A stretch of DNA of 48,288 bases. It comes from Deltaproteobacteria bacterium (GTDB lineage: Bacteria > Desulfobacterota > Desulfobulbia > Desulfobulbales > Desulfurivibrionaceae). The notes beneath the pieces were generated by a model. It did no database searches. It saw only the letters and a list, made by a program, of their open reading frames with translations, and was not told where the DNA came from. Location: NCBI GenBank assembly GCA_026388695.1, contig JAPLJH010000021.1:1-48288 (forward strand). Direction: 5' to 3'. This document shows positions 9,417 through 17,959 of this stretch, in pieces; the stretch's first letter is position 1, and every line of letters starts with the position of its first letter. The position numbers and the translations under genes were made by a program.

Positions 9417-9430
9417 AGTTTGTGAATGGC

Positions 9431-11242
9431 TCAGCGGCTGGAGTCGCTGGCCAGCTTCATGCTTTCAACATATTGGGCCACGCCGCTGGAGATATGCTTG
9501 GCCACGTCGGCAAGGTAGGCATCATCTTTCAGCCGCTTTTCCTCCTCCGCATTGCTCAGGAAGGCGATTTCGGTGAGGATGGCAGGCATCTGGGCGCCGA
9601 TGAGCACCACAAAAGGCGCCTTCTTGACCCCGAGATTGGGCACATCGCTGAATTTCTTGTTCAGGCCGCTCACCATTTTTTCCTGCACCAATCCAGCAAG
9701 CTTTAGGGACTCGTTGATTTTTGAATTCTGCATGAGATCGAGTAGGATGGACTGTAGGTCGCTGATCTGCTTGGCCGAGGTGGCGTTTTCCATGGCTGCC
9801 AGTCGCATGGCGTCCTTGTTGCTGGCCAGGTCCAGGACGTAGGTTTCGACCCCCCTGGCCTCATGGTTCGGCGCGGCATTCACATGGATGGAAAGGAACA
9901 GGTCCGCCTCCTTGGCATTGGCGATGGCCGTTCGTTCCTCCAGAGGCACGAAGACATCGTGGTCCCGGGTGAGGATAACCTCGCAGCCGAGTTTTTCCTT
10001 GATGATCTTGGCGACCCTGAGGGCCACGTCGAGGACGATGTCTTTTTCCTTGAGGCCGCTTGGGCTACAGGTGCCTGGGTCTTTGCCGCCGTGCCCCGGA
10101 TCGATGACGATTCTTTTTATCCCTAAGCCCAACTGCCGCGCCAGGGTTGGGTTTTCCGCCTTGCTTGCCGCCGGGCGGCTCTCCTTGCCCTTGTCGGCGA
10201 CCTTTTCCTTGTCCCCGTGCTTTTCAGCTTTTTCAGGGGCGGCGCCGCTGCTCATCACATCGATGACCACCCGGAAAGGGTTGGCCAGGGTGAAGACCTT
10301 GTAGTCAGAGATATTGCTTTGGGTGTCCAGGACAACGCGTACGGTTTTCGGGTCAAACTGGGCGTTTCTGACCTGACGCAGCAACCCGTCCTCGATGGGG
10401 ATGGTCTTGATCGTGTCCGGGCTGAGGCGGCAGTTTTCCAGATCGATGTAAATCCGGCGCGAAGAGGCCTCGTTGCCGGTGAGGGTCTGGTGTTTGAAGG
10501 TTACCGGGCCGGTGGTCTCGACAACCAGGCGGGTGTAGCGGTTATTCGACCAATGGTGGATGGGCAGCACCGTGGCCATGCCGCTTTTTGCCGTACTCTC
10601 TTTTAGCGGCGGGTCATTGGCAATTTGCGGGGTGACGCATTTTTCCCCGATTTCTTCTTTTGCCGGGGCCGGTTCGGCCTTGGGGGCTATGTGCTTGATC
10701 TGCAGCAGTTGTTCCTGGGCGGCCGCTGCCATGTCGCCCTCGGGATAGATGGCGATGATTTTGGTGTAGGCCCGTGCTGCCTTGCCAGGGTCCTTTTTGT
10801 CGGCAAGATAGATGCCGCCCAGAATGAAAAAGGCGTCATCGGCCAGTGCATTTCCCGCATATTTTGCGCTCAGCTCTTCATAGGAGGCAATGGCTTGGTC
10901 AAGATCCTTGGCCTTGCCGGATTGCTTGTACATGGCCTGGTATATTTGCCCCAGCATGTAGAGGGCCTTCGGCGCAACCTGATGGTCGGGCGCGGCTTTG
11001 TATATGCTGCGGAAGGCGGTGACGGAGGTGAGCCAGTTGTCCCGGTTCTTGCCCTTGTCGCTGGCCAGCAGTTCCTGGTAATAGGTCTTGGCCTGTCCGT
11101 ATTGTCTGGTGATGTCGTCCTGCTCCGGGTCCGGCCCGGCCCAGGCCAAGGTGGTCAGCAGGCACAGCACGGCAAGCCAGAGCGGTAGGCAGAAAAACCG
11201 CTTGTGTTTGTGTCTGGTGTGCTGTGTAAGACTATTCCGCAT
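9431..11242 (-). CDS. N-acetylmuramoyl-L-alanine amidase (AmiC/Amidase_3 family) with TPR and AMIN domains
   Basis: Periplasmic zinc amidase that cuts the stem peptide from peptidoglycan, usually for daughter-cell separation. The 603-residue precursor has a signal peptide (about 17-35), a TPR-like helical region (about 40-180), an AMIN domain (about 215-330) that typically targets the division site, a charged linker rich in Lys/Glu, and the Amidase_3 domain (about 370-595). Zinc and catalytic residues are visible: DPGHGGKD, the Glu in LEERTAIAN, the His in SIHVNA, and the Glu in TEIAFLSN. The TPR extension makes it longer than E. coli AmiC (about 417 residues). Its ATG overlaps the mutS stop by 11 bases, which implies translational coupling. 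Confidence 0.94.
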   Translation of the reverse strand: MRNSLTQHTRHKHKRFFCLPLWLAVLCLLTTLAWAGPDPEQDDITRQYGQAKTYYQELLASDKGKNRDNWLTSVTAFRSIYKAAPDHQVAPKALYMLGQIYQAMYKQSGKAKDLDQAIASYEELSAKYAGNALADDAFFILGGIYLADKKDPGKAARAYTKIIAIYPEGDMAAAAQEQLLQIKHIAPKAEPAPAKEEIGEKCVTPQIANDPPLKESTAKSGMATVLPIHHWSNNRYTRLVVETTGPVTFKHQTLTGNEASSRRIYIDLENCRLSPDTIKTIPIEDGLLRQVRNAQFDPKTVRVVLDTQSNISDYKVFTLANPFRVVIDVMSSGAAPEKAEKHGDKEKVADKGKESRPAASKAENPTLARQLGLGIKRIVIDPGHGGKDPGTCSPSGLKEKDIVLDVALRVAKIIKEKLGCEVILTRDHDVFVPLEERTAIANAKEADLFLSIHVNAAPNHEARGVETYVLDLASNKDAMRLAAMENATSAKQISDLQSILLDLMQNSKINESLKLAGLVQEKMVSGLNKKFSDVPNLGVKKAPFVVLIGAQMPAILTEIAFLSNAEEEKRLKDDAYLADVAKHISSGVAQYVESMKLASDSSR

Positions 11243-13871
11243 CGGTCAGCCTTTTGAGTTCATAGAGCAGATCCAGGGCCTCGCGGGGCGACAGGGCATC
11301 GGGGTTGATCTCCCGCAACCTGCGCGCCGCTTTTGATTCCTCCCCGCCAAACAGAGAAAGCTGGCCGGGTTGGGCTTTCTTTTTCCTGGGCGAGGTGGCG
11401 ATGCGCGGTTCGCCCTGCCGGTTGAATTCGCCCTGCTCGATATTATGCAATAATTCCTTGGCCCTGGCAACCACCTTGGCAGGAACCCCGGCCAGGGCGG
11501 CAACCTGAATGCCGTAGCTGCGGTTGGTTCCGCCCGGCAGCAGCTTGTGCAGAAAGATGATGGTGTCGTTCCACTCCCGTACCGCGATGTTGTAGTTCTT
11601 GACCCGGCTGTTGGTGGCGGCCAGTTCGGTCAGCTCATGGTAGTGGGTGGCGAAGATGGTTTTGACGCCTTTGCCGTTTTTGTTGACCAGCTCCTCGGCC
11701 ACGGCCCAGGCAATGGAAAGGCCGTCAAAGGTGGAGGTGCCCCGGCCGATCTCATCGAGGATAACCAGGCTTCGCGGAGTGGCGTTGTTGAGGATATTGG
11801 CGGTTTCGTTCATTTCCACCATGAAGGTGGACTGGCCCCGGCGCAGGTTGTCCGAGGCCCCGACCCTGGTGAAGATGCGGTCCACCACCCCGATCTCCGC
11901 TGCGGCCGCAGGCACGAAGCCGCCCATCTGGGCCATGAGGGTGATGAGCGCGGTCTGCCGCAGCACCGTTGATTTTCCCGCCATGTTGGGCCCGGTGATG
12001 ATCAGGACCTCTTCGCCTTCTTGGTCGAGATGGACATCGTTGGGCACGAAGCGGCCCGGCGGCAGGGCGCGTTCGATCACCGGGTGCCGACCCTCGGTGA
12101 TGATAATAGCCTCGCCGGCGTTGATCACGGGCTTGGTGTAGCGGTATCGCTGGGCCACCTCGGCCAGGCAGCAGAAGAAGTCGATCTGGGCCAGCCGCGC
12201 GGCGGTGTGGAGAATCCGGGAGGAGGCCTCGGCCGCCGTGGCCCGGATCGCGGCAAAGAGCCGGTATTCCAGGTCCAGGCGTTTGTCCTGGGCACCGGTG
12301 ACCTTTTCCTCGAACTCCTTGAGCTCAGGGGTGATGAAACGCTCGGCGTTGACCAGGGTTTGCTTGCGGATGAAGTCTTCGGGTACATGGGCCAACTGGC
12401 CCCGGCTGATCTCGATGTAGTAGCCGAAGATCTTGTTGAAGCCGACCTTGAGGTTGTTGATGCCGGTGCGTTCGCGTTCGCGGGATTCAAGGCCCAGGAT
12501 CAGCGCCTTGCCGTCGCGCAGCAGGCTGACCAGTTCGTCAAGCTCCGCGTTGTAACCGGGCTTGATCAGGTTGCCCTCCCGCAGGGTCACAGGGGCGTCC
12601 TCGCGGATTCCTGCTTCCAGCAGGGCGTGCAACTCGGTCAACGCGTCCACTGTGCCGAGGTCGGCCAGCAGGCCGCTGGCTCCGGCGAGTTTTTCTTTGA
12701 GCTGGGGCAGCTGGGCCAGGGAACATTTCAGGGCCGTGAGATCGCGGGCATTGGCCGTGCCCAGCACCACCCGGCCATTGAGGCGCTCCAGGTCGTAGAC
12801 CCTGGTCAGCAACTCCCGGAGCTCCTCCCGCAGGCGGGGGGCCAGGTAGAGCTGCTCCACCGTGTCCAAGCGTTGGCGGATGGCCTCGACCTCCTGCAAG
12901 GGGAAGAGCAGATTTTTCTTGAGCAGCCGGGCTCCCATGGGGGTCTCGCAGAGATCCAGGGTGTCCAGCAGCGACCCTTCCCTGGTGCCGCCGGTGATGG
13001 TCTGGGTAAGCTCCAGATTGCGGCGGGAGGATTCGTCCATGAGCAGGACGTTGTCGAATTCGATGGGGGTGAGCCGCTCGATATGGTCTAGGGTGGCTTT
13101 CTGGGTTTCCTGGAGATAGAGGAGCAGGGCGCCTGCCGCAGCAACCCCGGCTTTCAATTCTTCGCAGCCGAACCCGGCCAGATTGACCACCCGGAAATGC
13201 TCCAGCAGTCTCTGCCGGGCGGTCTCGGGATAAAAACCAGCGGCAGGCCGTCCGGTCAGGCAGCTTTGGGGCAGATAGGCCAGCAGTTCGCCGGCCAGGC
13301 TCGACTCCCCCCCGGTCTCTTCGGGCAGCAGAATCTCCGAGGGGGACAGGCGGCCAAGTTCATCCAGTAAAGCCGGGAGATCCTCCCGTTCGCTCACCAG
13401 AAACTCGCCGGTGGAAAGATCGAGCAGGCTCAGGCCCCAAACCTTGCCCTTGTGGCAGATGGCGGCCAGATAGCGATTTTCCTTGTCATCGAGCAGCTGC
13501 TCGTCGGTGACTAGGCCCGGGGTGACCACCCGCACCACCTCGCGGCGGACCACGCCCTTGGCCTCTTTCGGGTCTTCCACCTGCTCGCAGATCGCCACTT
13601 TGAACCCGGCCTTGATCATCTTAGCCAGATAGGAAGAAATCGCGTGGTACGGGATTCCGCACAGCGGCACCCGGTTCTCGTCATCCTTGCTGTTGCGGGA
13701 GGTGAGGGTGATGCCCAGCACCTTGGAGGCGGTCACGGCATCGTCAAAGAACATCTCGTAGAAATCGCCCAGCCGGTAAAAAAGAATGGCGTCCTGATGC
13801 TGCGCCTTGATTTCAAGGTATTGCTGCATCATGGGGGTGATTTTAACGGAAGCGGGGGTGGTCTTGGTCAT
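11232..13871 (-). CDS. mutS: DNA mismatch repair protein MutS
   Basis: Mismatch-recognition ATPase that starts methyl-independent or MutL-dependent repair. The 879-residue length is normal for MutS1. The N-terminal domain starts TPMMQQYLEIKAQHQDAILF and includes the mismatch-binding Phe-x-Glu region (GDFYEMFFDDA). Core, clamp and ATPase domains follow, with Walker A GPNMAGKST, Walker B LVILDEIGRGTSTFDG, and the conserved TIFATHYHELTEL. The C-terminal part contains a linker with QLSLFGG, a beta-clamp-binding-like motif, and the terminal dimerisation helices. It is the first gene of a two-gene unit with the amidase. Confidence 0.98.
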   Translation of the reverse strand: MTKTTPASVKITPMMQQYLEIKAQHQDAILFYRLGDFYEMFFDDAVTASKVLGITLTSRNSKDDENRVPLCGIPYHAISSYLAKMIKAGFKVAICEQVEDPKEAKGVVRREVVRVVTPGLVTDEQLLDDKENRYLAAICHKGKVWGLSLLDLSTGEFLVSEREDLPALLDELGRLSPSEILLPEETGGESSLAGELLAYLPQSCLTGRPAAGFYPETARQRLLEHFRVVNLAGFGCEELKAGVAAAGALLLYLQETQKATLDHIERLTPIEFDNVLLMDESSRRNLELTQTITGGTREGSLLDTLDLCETPMGARLLKKNLLFPLQEVEAIRQRLDTVEQLYLAPRLREELRELLTRVYDLERLNGRVVLGTANARDLTALKCSLAQLPQLKEKLAGASGLLADLGTVDALTELHALLEAGIREDAPVTLREGNLIKPGYNAELDELVSLLRDGKALILGLESRERERTGINNLKVGFNKIFGYYIEISRGQLAHVPEDFIRKQTLVNAERFITPELKEFEEKVTGAQDKRLDLEYRLFAAIRATAAEASSRILHTAARLAQIDFFCCLAEVAQRYRYTKPVINAGEAIIITEGRHPVIERALPPGRFVPNDVHLDQEGEEVLIITGPNMAGKSTVLRQTALITLMAQMGGFVPAAAAEIGVVDRIFTRVGASDNLRRGQSTFMVEMNETANILNNATPRSLVILDEIGRGTSTFDGLSIAWAVAEELVNKNGKGVKTIFATHYHELTELAATNSRVKNYNIAVREWNDTIIFLHKLLPGGTNRSYGIQVAALAGVPAKVVARAKELLHNIEQGEFNRQGEPRIATSPRKKKAQPGQLSLFGGEESKAARRLREINPDALSPREALDLLYELKRLTDAE

Positions 13872-14001
13872 AGGTGCTCGAAGGGATGTTCCTTGCGCTG
13901 TGTTGTGCCCGCGAAAGCGGTTGTGCTGCCGCCCTGCAGCGATTGATAGGAGGTTTTTGCTGAAAAGTCAAGCACAGGCCGTAGATTCAGCGGCGTAAGT
14001 G

Positions 14002-14030
14002 TTGAATTTGCCGTGCTGATACGCTAGGGT
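14002..14030 (+). promoter_or_regulatory. Candidate sigma-70 promoter for the exported coiled-coil protein
   Basis: TTGAAT and TAGGGT are spaced by 17 bases, about 55 bases ahead of the start codon at 14085. The -10 keeps only the TAnnnT core. Confidence 0.4.
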
Positions 14031-14084
14031 GGTGTGTCAACCGGAAGGGCGGGAATGGATTTTTCCAAGAATTAGGAGGAAGGC

Positions 14085-15053
14085 ATGGGCTGGAAAGGAC
14101 TGTTGGTTGTGGGTGCGGTGTTGTTGCTGGGCGCAGGATATGCCTTAGCGGAGGTCATCACCATTGACAAGGAGCCGCCGCAGCTTGTGGAACTGCGCAA
14201 GGCCTATGAGGCGGAGTTGAAAACCGCAGCCACCCCGGACGATCTCGCAAAGGTGCAGGAGGAATACGAGCAGGCTAAGAAGAATCTGGCAAAGGCAGAG
14301 GGATACGGCCAGAAGCTTTCCACCCTGGAGGAGGCGAAGAAGAAAGAGATCGAAGCGATCAACGCTAAGTATCTCAAGGAGCAGGAAAAGGTGGACGTTG
14401 CAACCCGCAAGGGTGTGGATGAAAAATATGAAAAAAAGATCGTCGAGCTGAAGAATCGGAGCGTGGCAAAGGCCGGCAACAGCTATCAGGGCAAGCTGGA
14501 GAAATTGGAAAAAGAGCTTGTCGGCAAAAATGATCTGGCTGGCGCCCTGATGGTGCAGTACGAGCGGAAGAAGTTGAGCGGTGCTCCCGTATCAGCGCTT
14601 CCGGCGGCAGTTTCTCCAGCCGCTCCCGTGGTTGCGGCGGCCCCTGGTTCCGTTGCCTCCGGGACCAAGGGCAATCAGGTCCACGTGAATTCGACCCGCG
14701 GGCTTGCCGGCGCCGAGGGCAATACCTCCAATAATATCTATACTTTTACTCTGGATCGGATCGGCGGCCAGGCCAAGCTGGTTTTTTATGGGTATGGCAA
14801 CCGTTCCGGCAACACCTACGGCAGGGTGTATCTGATTGGCCCGGATGGGAATCGCACCGAGGTGGCCAGGTGGCGGCCCGATCTGCTCAAGGGGCCAAAG
14901 CTTGCGGACTTTAAGGTCTACACCGACGTGCAGGCGGTCAGTGCGGATATCTCAAATCAGGTCAAACAGCCCGGCCAATATCGGGTGGAGTTCCAGTACA
15001 CCGATGGGGATGAGGCCCTCAATATCTACCGGGTAGAGATTCAGAGCTTGTAA
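14085..15053 (+). CDS. Exported coiled-coil protein of unknown function
   Basis: Not recognised as a named family. The 322 residues show an N-terminal signal peptide (about 1-22, ending ALA), a long charged helical segment (about 35-165) rich in Glu, Lys and Ala with coiled-coil character, an Ala/Pro/Val linker (about 168-195), and a C-terminal domain (about 196-322) with beta-strand pattern and many Gly, Asn and Tyr residues (IYTFTLDRIGG, KLVFYGYGNRSG, YRVEFQYTDGDEALNIY). The C-terminal half could be a jelly-roll or carbohydrate-binding-like fold. A strong AGGAGGAAGG precedes the ATG, and the gene has its own candidate promoter and terminator. A periplasmic or envelope structural role is an inference only. 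Confidence 0.85.
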   Translation: MGWKGLLVVGAVLLLGAGYALAEVITIDKEPPQLVELRKAYEAELKTAATPDDLAKVQEEYEQAKKNLAKAEGYGQKLSTLEEAKKKEIEAINAKYLKEQEKVDVATRKGVDEKYEKKIVELKNRSVAKAGNSYQGKLEKLEKELVGKNDLAGALMVQYERKKLSGAPVSALPAAVSPAAPVVAAAPGSVASGTKGNQVHVNSTRGLAGAEGNTSNNIYTFTLDRIGGQAKLVFYGYGNRSGNTYGRVYLIGPDGNRTEVARWRPDLLKGPKLADFKVYTDVQAVSADISNQVKQPGQYRVEFQYTDGDEALNIYRVEIQSL

Positions 15054-15078
15054 TCTCCACTCCCGAAAAATAGCCTCT

Positions 15079-15118
15079 AACCCCGGCCGCGGAAGAATCG
15101 CTGATCCGGGGTTTTTTT
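15079..15118. terminator. Bidirectional terminator between convergent genes
   Basis: AACCCCGG pairs with CCGGGGTT around a 19-base loop and is followed by a T-run on the plus strand. It overlaps the last codon region of the convergent HIT gene. Confidence 0.8.
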
Positions 15119-15605
15119 ATGGGGCTTGGAACTCCGGCAGCAGTCGGGCGAAGGTGTTGTCGAGATGTTCGGGAATGGTGCGGACCTCGGCCAGCACGGT
15201 CATGAAGTTGTGGTCGCCAAGCCAACGGGGGACGATATGCCAGTGCAGATGGCTGGCAAGCCCGGCGCCCGCCACCTCCCCAAGGTTCAGGCCGAGATTG
15301 AAGCCCTCCGGCGTGAGGGTCTTGCGCAGGATCGTGGCGCAGTGCGGAAGCATGGCGGCGATGGCTGCATTTTCCGCAGGGGTGAGATCGCAGAGGTCGG
15401 CGAGATGTCGGGCCGGGGCCACCAGCAGATGGCCGTTGGCATAGGGGAAACGGTTCATGAGCACCACCAGGGTGGGGTCGCGGTATAAGATGAGATCCTT
15501 TGCCGAATGGGGCTGCCCTGGTGCTGTGCAGAAGATGCAGCCGGACTCCCTGCCGGTCTTGCCCTCGATGTATTCCATCCGCCAGGGCGTCCAGAGGGTT
15601 TTCAT
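15117..15605 (-). CDS. HIT family nucleotide hydrolase/transferase
   Basis: Histidine-triad enzyme acting on nucleotide phosphoanhydrides, of the Ap4A-phosphorylase-like branch. In the 162-residue product the catalytic triad HLHWHIVPR lies near residues 119-127, with the upstream ESGCIFC cysteine pair and the NRFPYANGHLLVAPARH core typical of the family. The ATG overlaps the stop of the phosphoesterase gene by four bases (ATGA), so the two are translationally coupled. Substrate is unknown; diadenosine polyphosphates or adenylyl conjugates are family precedents. Confidence 0.93.
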   Translation of the reverse strand: MKTLWTPWRMEYIEGKTGRESGCIFCTAPGQPHSAKDLILYRDPTLVVLMNRFPYANGHLLVAPARHLADLCDLTPAENAAIAAMLPHCATILRKTLTPEGFNLGLNLGEVAGAGLASHLHWHIVPRWLGDHNFMTVLAEVRTIPEHLDNTFARLLPEFQAP

Positions 15606-16102
15606 AGTTTGGCCTGAATCTGGTAAATTTGACCTTGCAGGGTTTCCCCGACCTCAAGGATGGCAAAGGTGCCGCCTGCCCCGGCATAACCCGTGCCGGT
15701 GAAACTGCCGGGATTGATGTAGAGAACTCCGCCCAGGCGGTGGCAGACCGGCCTGTGGGTGTGGCCGTAAACAATGCAGTCCGCCTCCGGAAAGATCTCG
15801 ATCAGGCGTTGCTCAAAATCATAGGTGTTGCCTGCGCGATGGATCAGGCCGATGGTGAAGCCGCCCACCTGGATTTCCTTGTGGGTCGGCAGATGCTGGC
15901 AGGTCAGGGCTGAGCACATATTGCCGTGCACCGCATGCACCTCCTTGCCGGGGAATACTGCCAGGATCGCCGGATCGGTAAGGTCTCCGGCATGGAGGAT
16001 CATGTCCGCGTCGTGGAAGAAGGCCTCTGCGATCTTTTTGAAGGTCTCGGTGGGGCGGGCAAGATGCGTATCGGAAAGGATGCCAATCTTCACAGGAGTC
16101 AT
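15602..16102 (-). CDS. YfcE/MJ0936-family metallophosphoesterase
   Basis: Dinuclear-metal phosphodiesterase, small single-domain type. The 166 residues show the canonical motifs: SDTH at the N-terminus, HAGDLTD, a GNM motif in VHAVHGNMCS, and the C-terminal YGHTHRP and YINPGS. The ATG at 16102 is chosen because the family starts just before VKIGILSDTH; a TTG ten codons upstream (16132) is possible. The gene is coupled to the HIT gene by an ATGA overlap. Coupling two small phosphohydrolases suggests a shared nucleotide clean-up role, which is inference. Confidence 0.92.
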   Translation of the reverse strand: MTPVKIGILSDTHLARPTETFKKIAEAFFHDADMILHAGDLTDPAILAVFPGKEVHAVHGNMCSALTCQHLPTHKEIQVGGFTIGLIHRAGNTYDFEQRLIEIFPEADCIVYGHTHRPVCHRLGGVLYINPGSFTGTGYAGAGGTFAILEVGETLQGQIYQIQAKL

Positions 16103-16147
16103 AGTCCGCGCGCTGCACAAGCTTGGAGTCAAGAACGTTAGGTGCTT

Positions 16148-16200
16148 AGGGGCCGTTACGAAATAACCATTACATTTTTTACCATTTCGTTACGGCGCCT
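16148..16200. repeat. Long imperfect inverted repeat in intergenic DNA
   Basis: Arms 16148-16164 and 16184-16200 pair at 15 of 17 positions (core GCCGTTACGAAAT against ATTTCGTTACGGC) around a 19-base AT-rich spacer. The element lies between the DUF167 and phosphoesterase genes. It could be an mRNA structure, an operator, or a small mobile repeat. Confidence 0.6.
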
Positions 16201-16261
16201 TATGCCGTGCACGACATGTCAAAGGTACAGTTTTTTTGAACGACGGCTTAGGATATCCCAG

Positions 16262-16281
16262 TGTAGCCCAGATGGGCTACA
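16262..16281. repeat. Perfect 9-bp hairpin downstream of the DUF167 gene
   Basis: TGTAGCCCA-GA-TGGGCTACA is perfectly self-complementary and lies 27 bases past the DUF167 stop. It has no adjacent U-run on the minus strand, so it is at best a weak or factor-assisted terminator. Confidence 0.5.
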
Positions 16282-16307
16282 AATCTCAAGTGGAGAAAAA
16301 AAGAGGC

Positions 16308-16658
16308 TCAGTCGGCAGGTGGCCTGGAAAAAGCCTCGGGGGTAAGGAGGGGTTGCAGTATCGCCTCGGCCTGGGTCATGGAGATGCCTGCAAGAACAAG
16401 GCGTTTGTCGCGGCTTGTCTCGCCGCTGGCAATGGTCACGGCTGCCCGCGGAATCTTGAAGAGCTTGGCGATGAACTGGATTATCGCCGCGTTTGCCTTG
16501 CCATCCACCGGGGGAGAGGCGATGCAGAGCTTGAGTGCCTCGCCGTGGAGCCCGGCGATACGGGTGCGGGATGCTTTGGGCTGCACATGGATGGACAGGC
16601 TGACCGAGGTGCCGTCAGCCTGTTCCCGCAGACAGGTCAGATCATAGGGGCGATTCAT
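16308..16658 (-). CDS. DUF167 (YggU-like) protein
   Basis: Small conserved protein of unknown function. The 116 residues carry the family hallmarks VQPKASRTRIAGLHGEALKLCIASPPVDGKANAAI... and the later SGETSRDKRLVL. The chosen start (MNRPYDL) overlaps the end of the divIVA-like gene by 17 bases; a longer frame to 16808 would run far into that gene and is rejected. Membership in a yggT-divIVA-DUF167 cluster is a recurrent arrangement and suggests a cell-envelope or division context. Confidence 0.88.
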   Translation of the reverse strand: MNRPYDLTCLREQADGTSVSLSIHVQPKASRTRIAGLHGEALKLCIASPPVDGKANAAIIQFIAKLFKIPRAAVTIASGETSRDKRLVLAGISMTQAEAILQPLLTPEAFSRPPAD

Positions 16659-17553
16659 CGGGGTTGAAACGCCCCGTTTTTTTCTTGGCGTCCGCGAGGT
16701 TTCCGGCAAAAGAAACCGACGGTTCGTGGGCTTCCAAGGGGTCTTCAAGACTGAAGGACATGTCGCCTTCAAGATCGGGGAGGATGGGGTCTGCGTCCTC
16801 GTCTTCATCCATGATCAGCATGTCTTTTCCGGCGGCAAGTGACGACGGCAGGGCAATGTCCTGGGCAGAAAAATCGTCGTCCGCTTCTGCGGCCATGCTT
16901 CCTAATCCACCGTCTGGAATGTCGATCTTGACGTAGAGATCTGTAAGGTCTGCTTCCTCGGAGGCCGCCAAATTATTGCTTCGGGGCTGCCGTCCGGTTT
17001 CCGGCGCGGTTGTGGCCTGGGCTCTGGGAGTGCCGCCAAAGATTCTATTGCGCTGGGGTTCCTGCTGGCGGGGCGAGGAGCTGAAATGTTCCGCCGCCCG
17101 CCTATTGTCGGTGGGTTCTGTGTCCAGCATGTGCAGGTAGGATTTCAGCTGTTGGCGCAGATCATCCCTGGCCTGTTCCCTGAGCGATTTCAGGTCCCCG
17201 ATTTTTCCTTTCAGTTCGGCAATTTCCTGATCGGCCTCTTCCCTGCGCAGGCGCGCTTCTTCCTCGGCTTCGGCCACGATGGCTTCCGCCTCTTCCCTGC
17301 TTTTTTCCTTCATTCCGTCGGAGACATTCTGGGCCGCGATGATGGCGCTCTGGAAGGATTTCTGCTGGTTTTGGTAGGTGGCCAGATCCTTTTCCATGGT
17401 TTCCAGGCGGCCTTTGAGCTTTTGGTTTTCTTCGAAAACCGTCTGGTACGCTGCGGAGATTTTTTCTAAAAAATCGTCCACCTCTTCGACATCGAAACCG
17501 CGAAAACGGACATGGAACTGCTGGGACTGGATGTCTTGCGCTGAGAGTATCAT
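16642..17553 (-). CDS. DivIVA domain protein
   Basis: Coiled-coil membrane-curvature or division-site scaffold. In the 303-residue product, residues 1-60 match the DivIVA N-terminus (SAQDIQSQQFHVRFRGFDVEEVDDFLEKI), followed by a long coiled coil (about 30-145) rich in Glu and Gln. An acidic, probably disordered C-terminal region (about 145-303) contains DEDEDADPILPDLEG. DivIVA is best known from Gram-positive bacteria, but such proteins occur in Desulfobacterota and Myxococcota. AAGGAG precedes the ATG. It lies 28 bases after yggT and overlaps DUF167, so all three are probably co-transcribed. Confidence 0.92.
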   Translation of the reverse strand: MILSAQDIQSQQFHVRFRGFDVEEVDDFLEKISAAYQTVFEENQKLKGRLETMEKDLATYQNQQKSFQSAIIAAQNVSDGMKEKSREEAEAIVAEAEEEARLRREEADQEIAELKGKIGDLKSLREQARDDLRQQLKSYLHMLDTEPTDNRRAAEHFSSSPRQQEPQRNRIFGGTPRAQATTAPETGRQPRSNNLAASEEADLTDLYVKIDIPDGGLGSMAAEADDDFSAQDIALPSSLAAGKDMLIMDEDEDADPILPDLEGDMSFSLEDPLEAHEPSVSFAGNLADAKKKTGRFNPDESPL

Positions 17554-17581
17554 GTCGGCTCCTTATGTGTGCATCAAAACG

Positions 17582-17887
17582 TCATGGGGTATTCAGGATT
17601 CTCACCAGGTCATGCAAGGTGGGGATCAGGAATAACTGGAGAAGCCAGATGGCCATGATGAGCAGCATGGGGGAAAGGTCGAGCCCGCCGCCAATAATCG
17701 GCACCACCCGGCGGATGCGGGAGAGTGCCGGTTCGGTGATCTCATAGAGAAAACGGACGATGGGGTTGTAGGGGTCGGCATTCACCCAAGAAATAATGGC
17801 CCGACCGATGATGACCCATATGTAGGCACTCAGTACCCACGCGAGCACATCGGCCAGGGCGCCTAAAAAATTACCGATGACAAACAT
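17582..17887 (-). CDS. yggT: YggT family membrane protein
   Basis: Small inner-membrane protein (101 residues) with two hydrophobic segments (about 5-32 and 68-92) joined by the conserved ISWVNADPYNPIVRFLYEITEPALSRIRRVVP loop. Its function is not established; homologues have been linked to osmotic or cation stress and to division (YlmG type). GAGGAG sits just upstream. Gene order yggT-divIVA resembles the ylmG-divIVA order of Gram-positive division clusters. Confidence 0.92.
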   Translation of the reverse strand: MFVIGNFLGALADVLAWVLSAYIWVIIGRAIISWVNADPYNPIVRFLYEITEPALSRIRRVVPIIGGGLDLSPMLLIMAIWLLQLFLIPTLHDLVRILNTP

Positions 17888-17959
17888 AACACTCCTCTTT
17901 TGGTGAACAAAAAAATATGTAACCGGGGATTGCGGTGCACCACAAAAAGCCCGGTCAGG

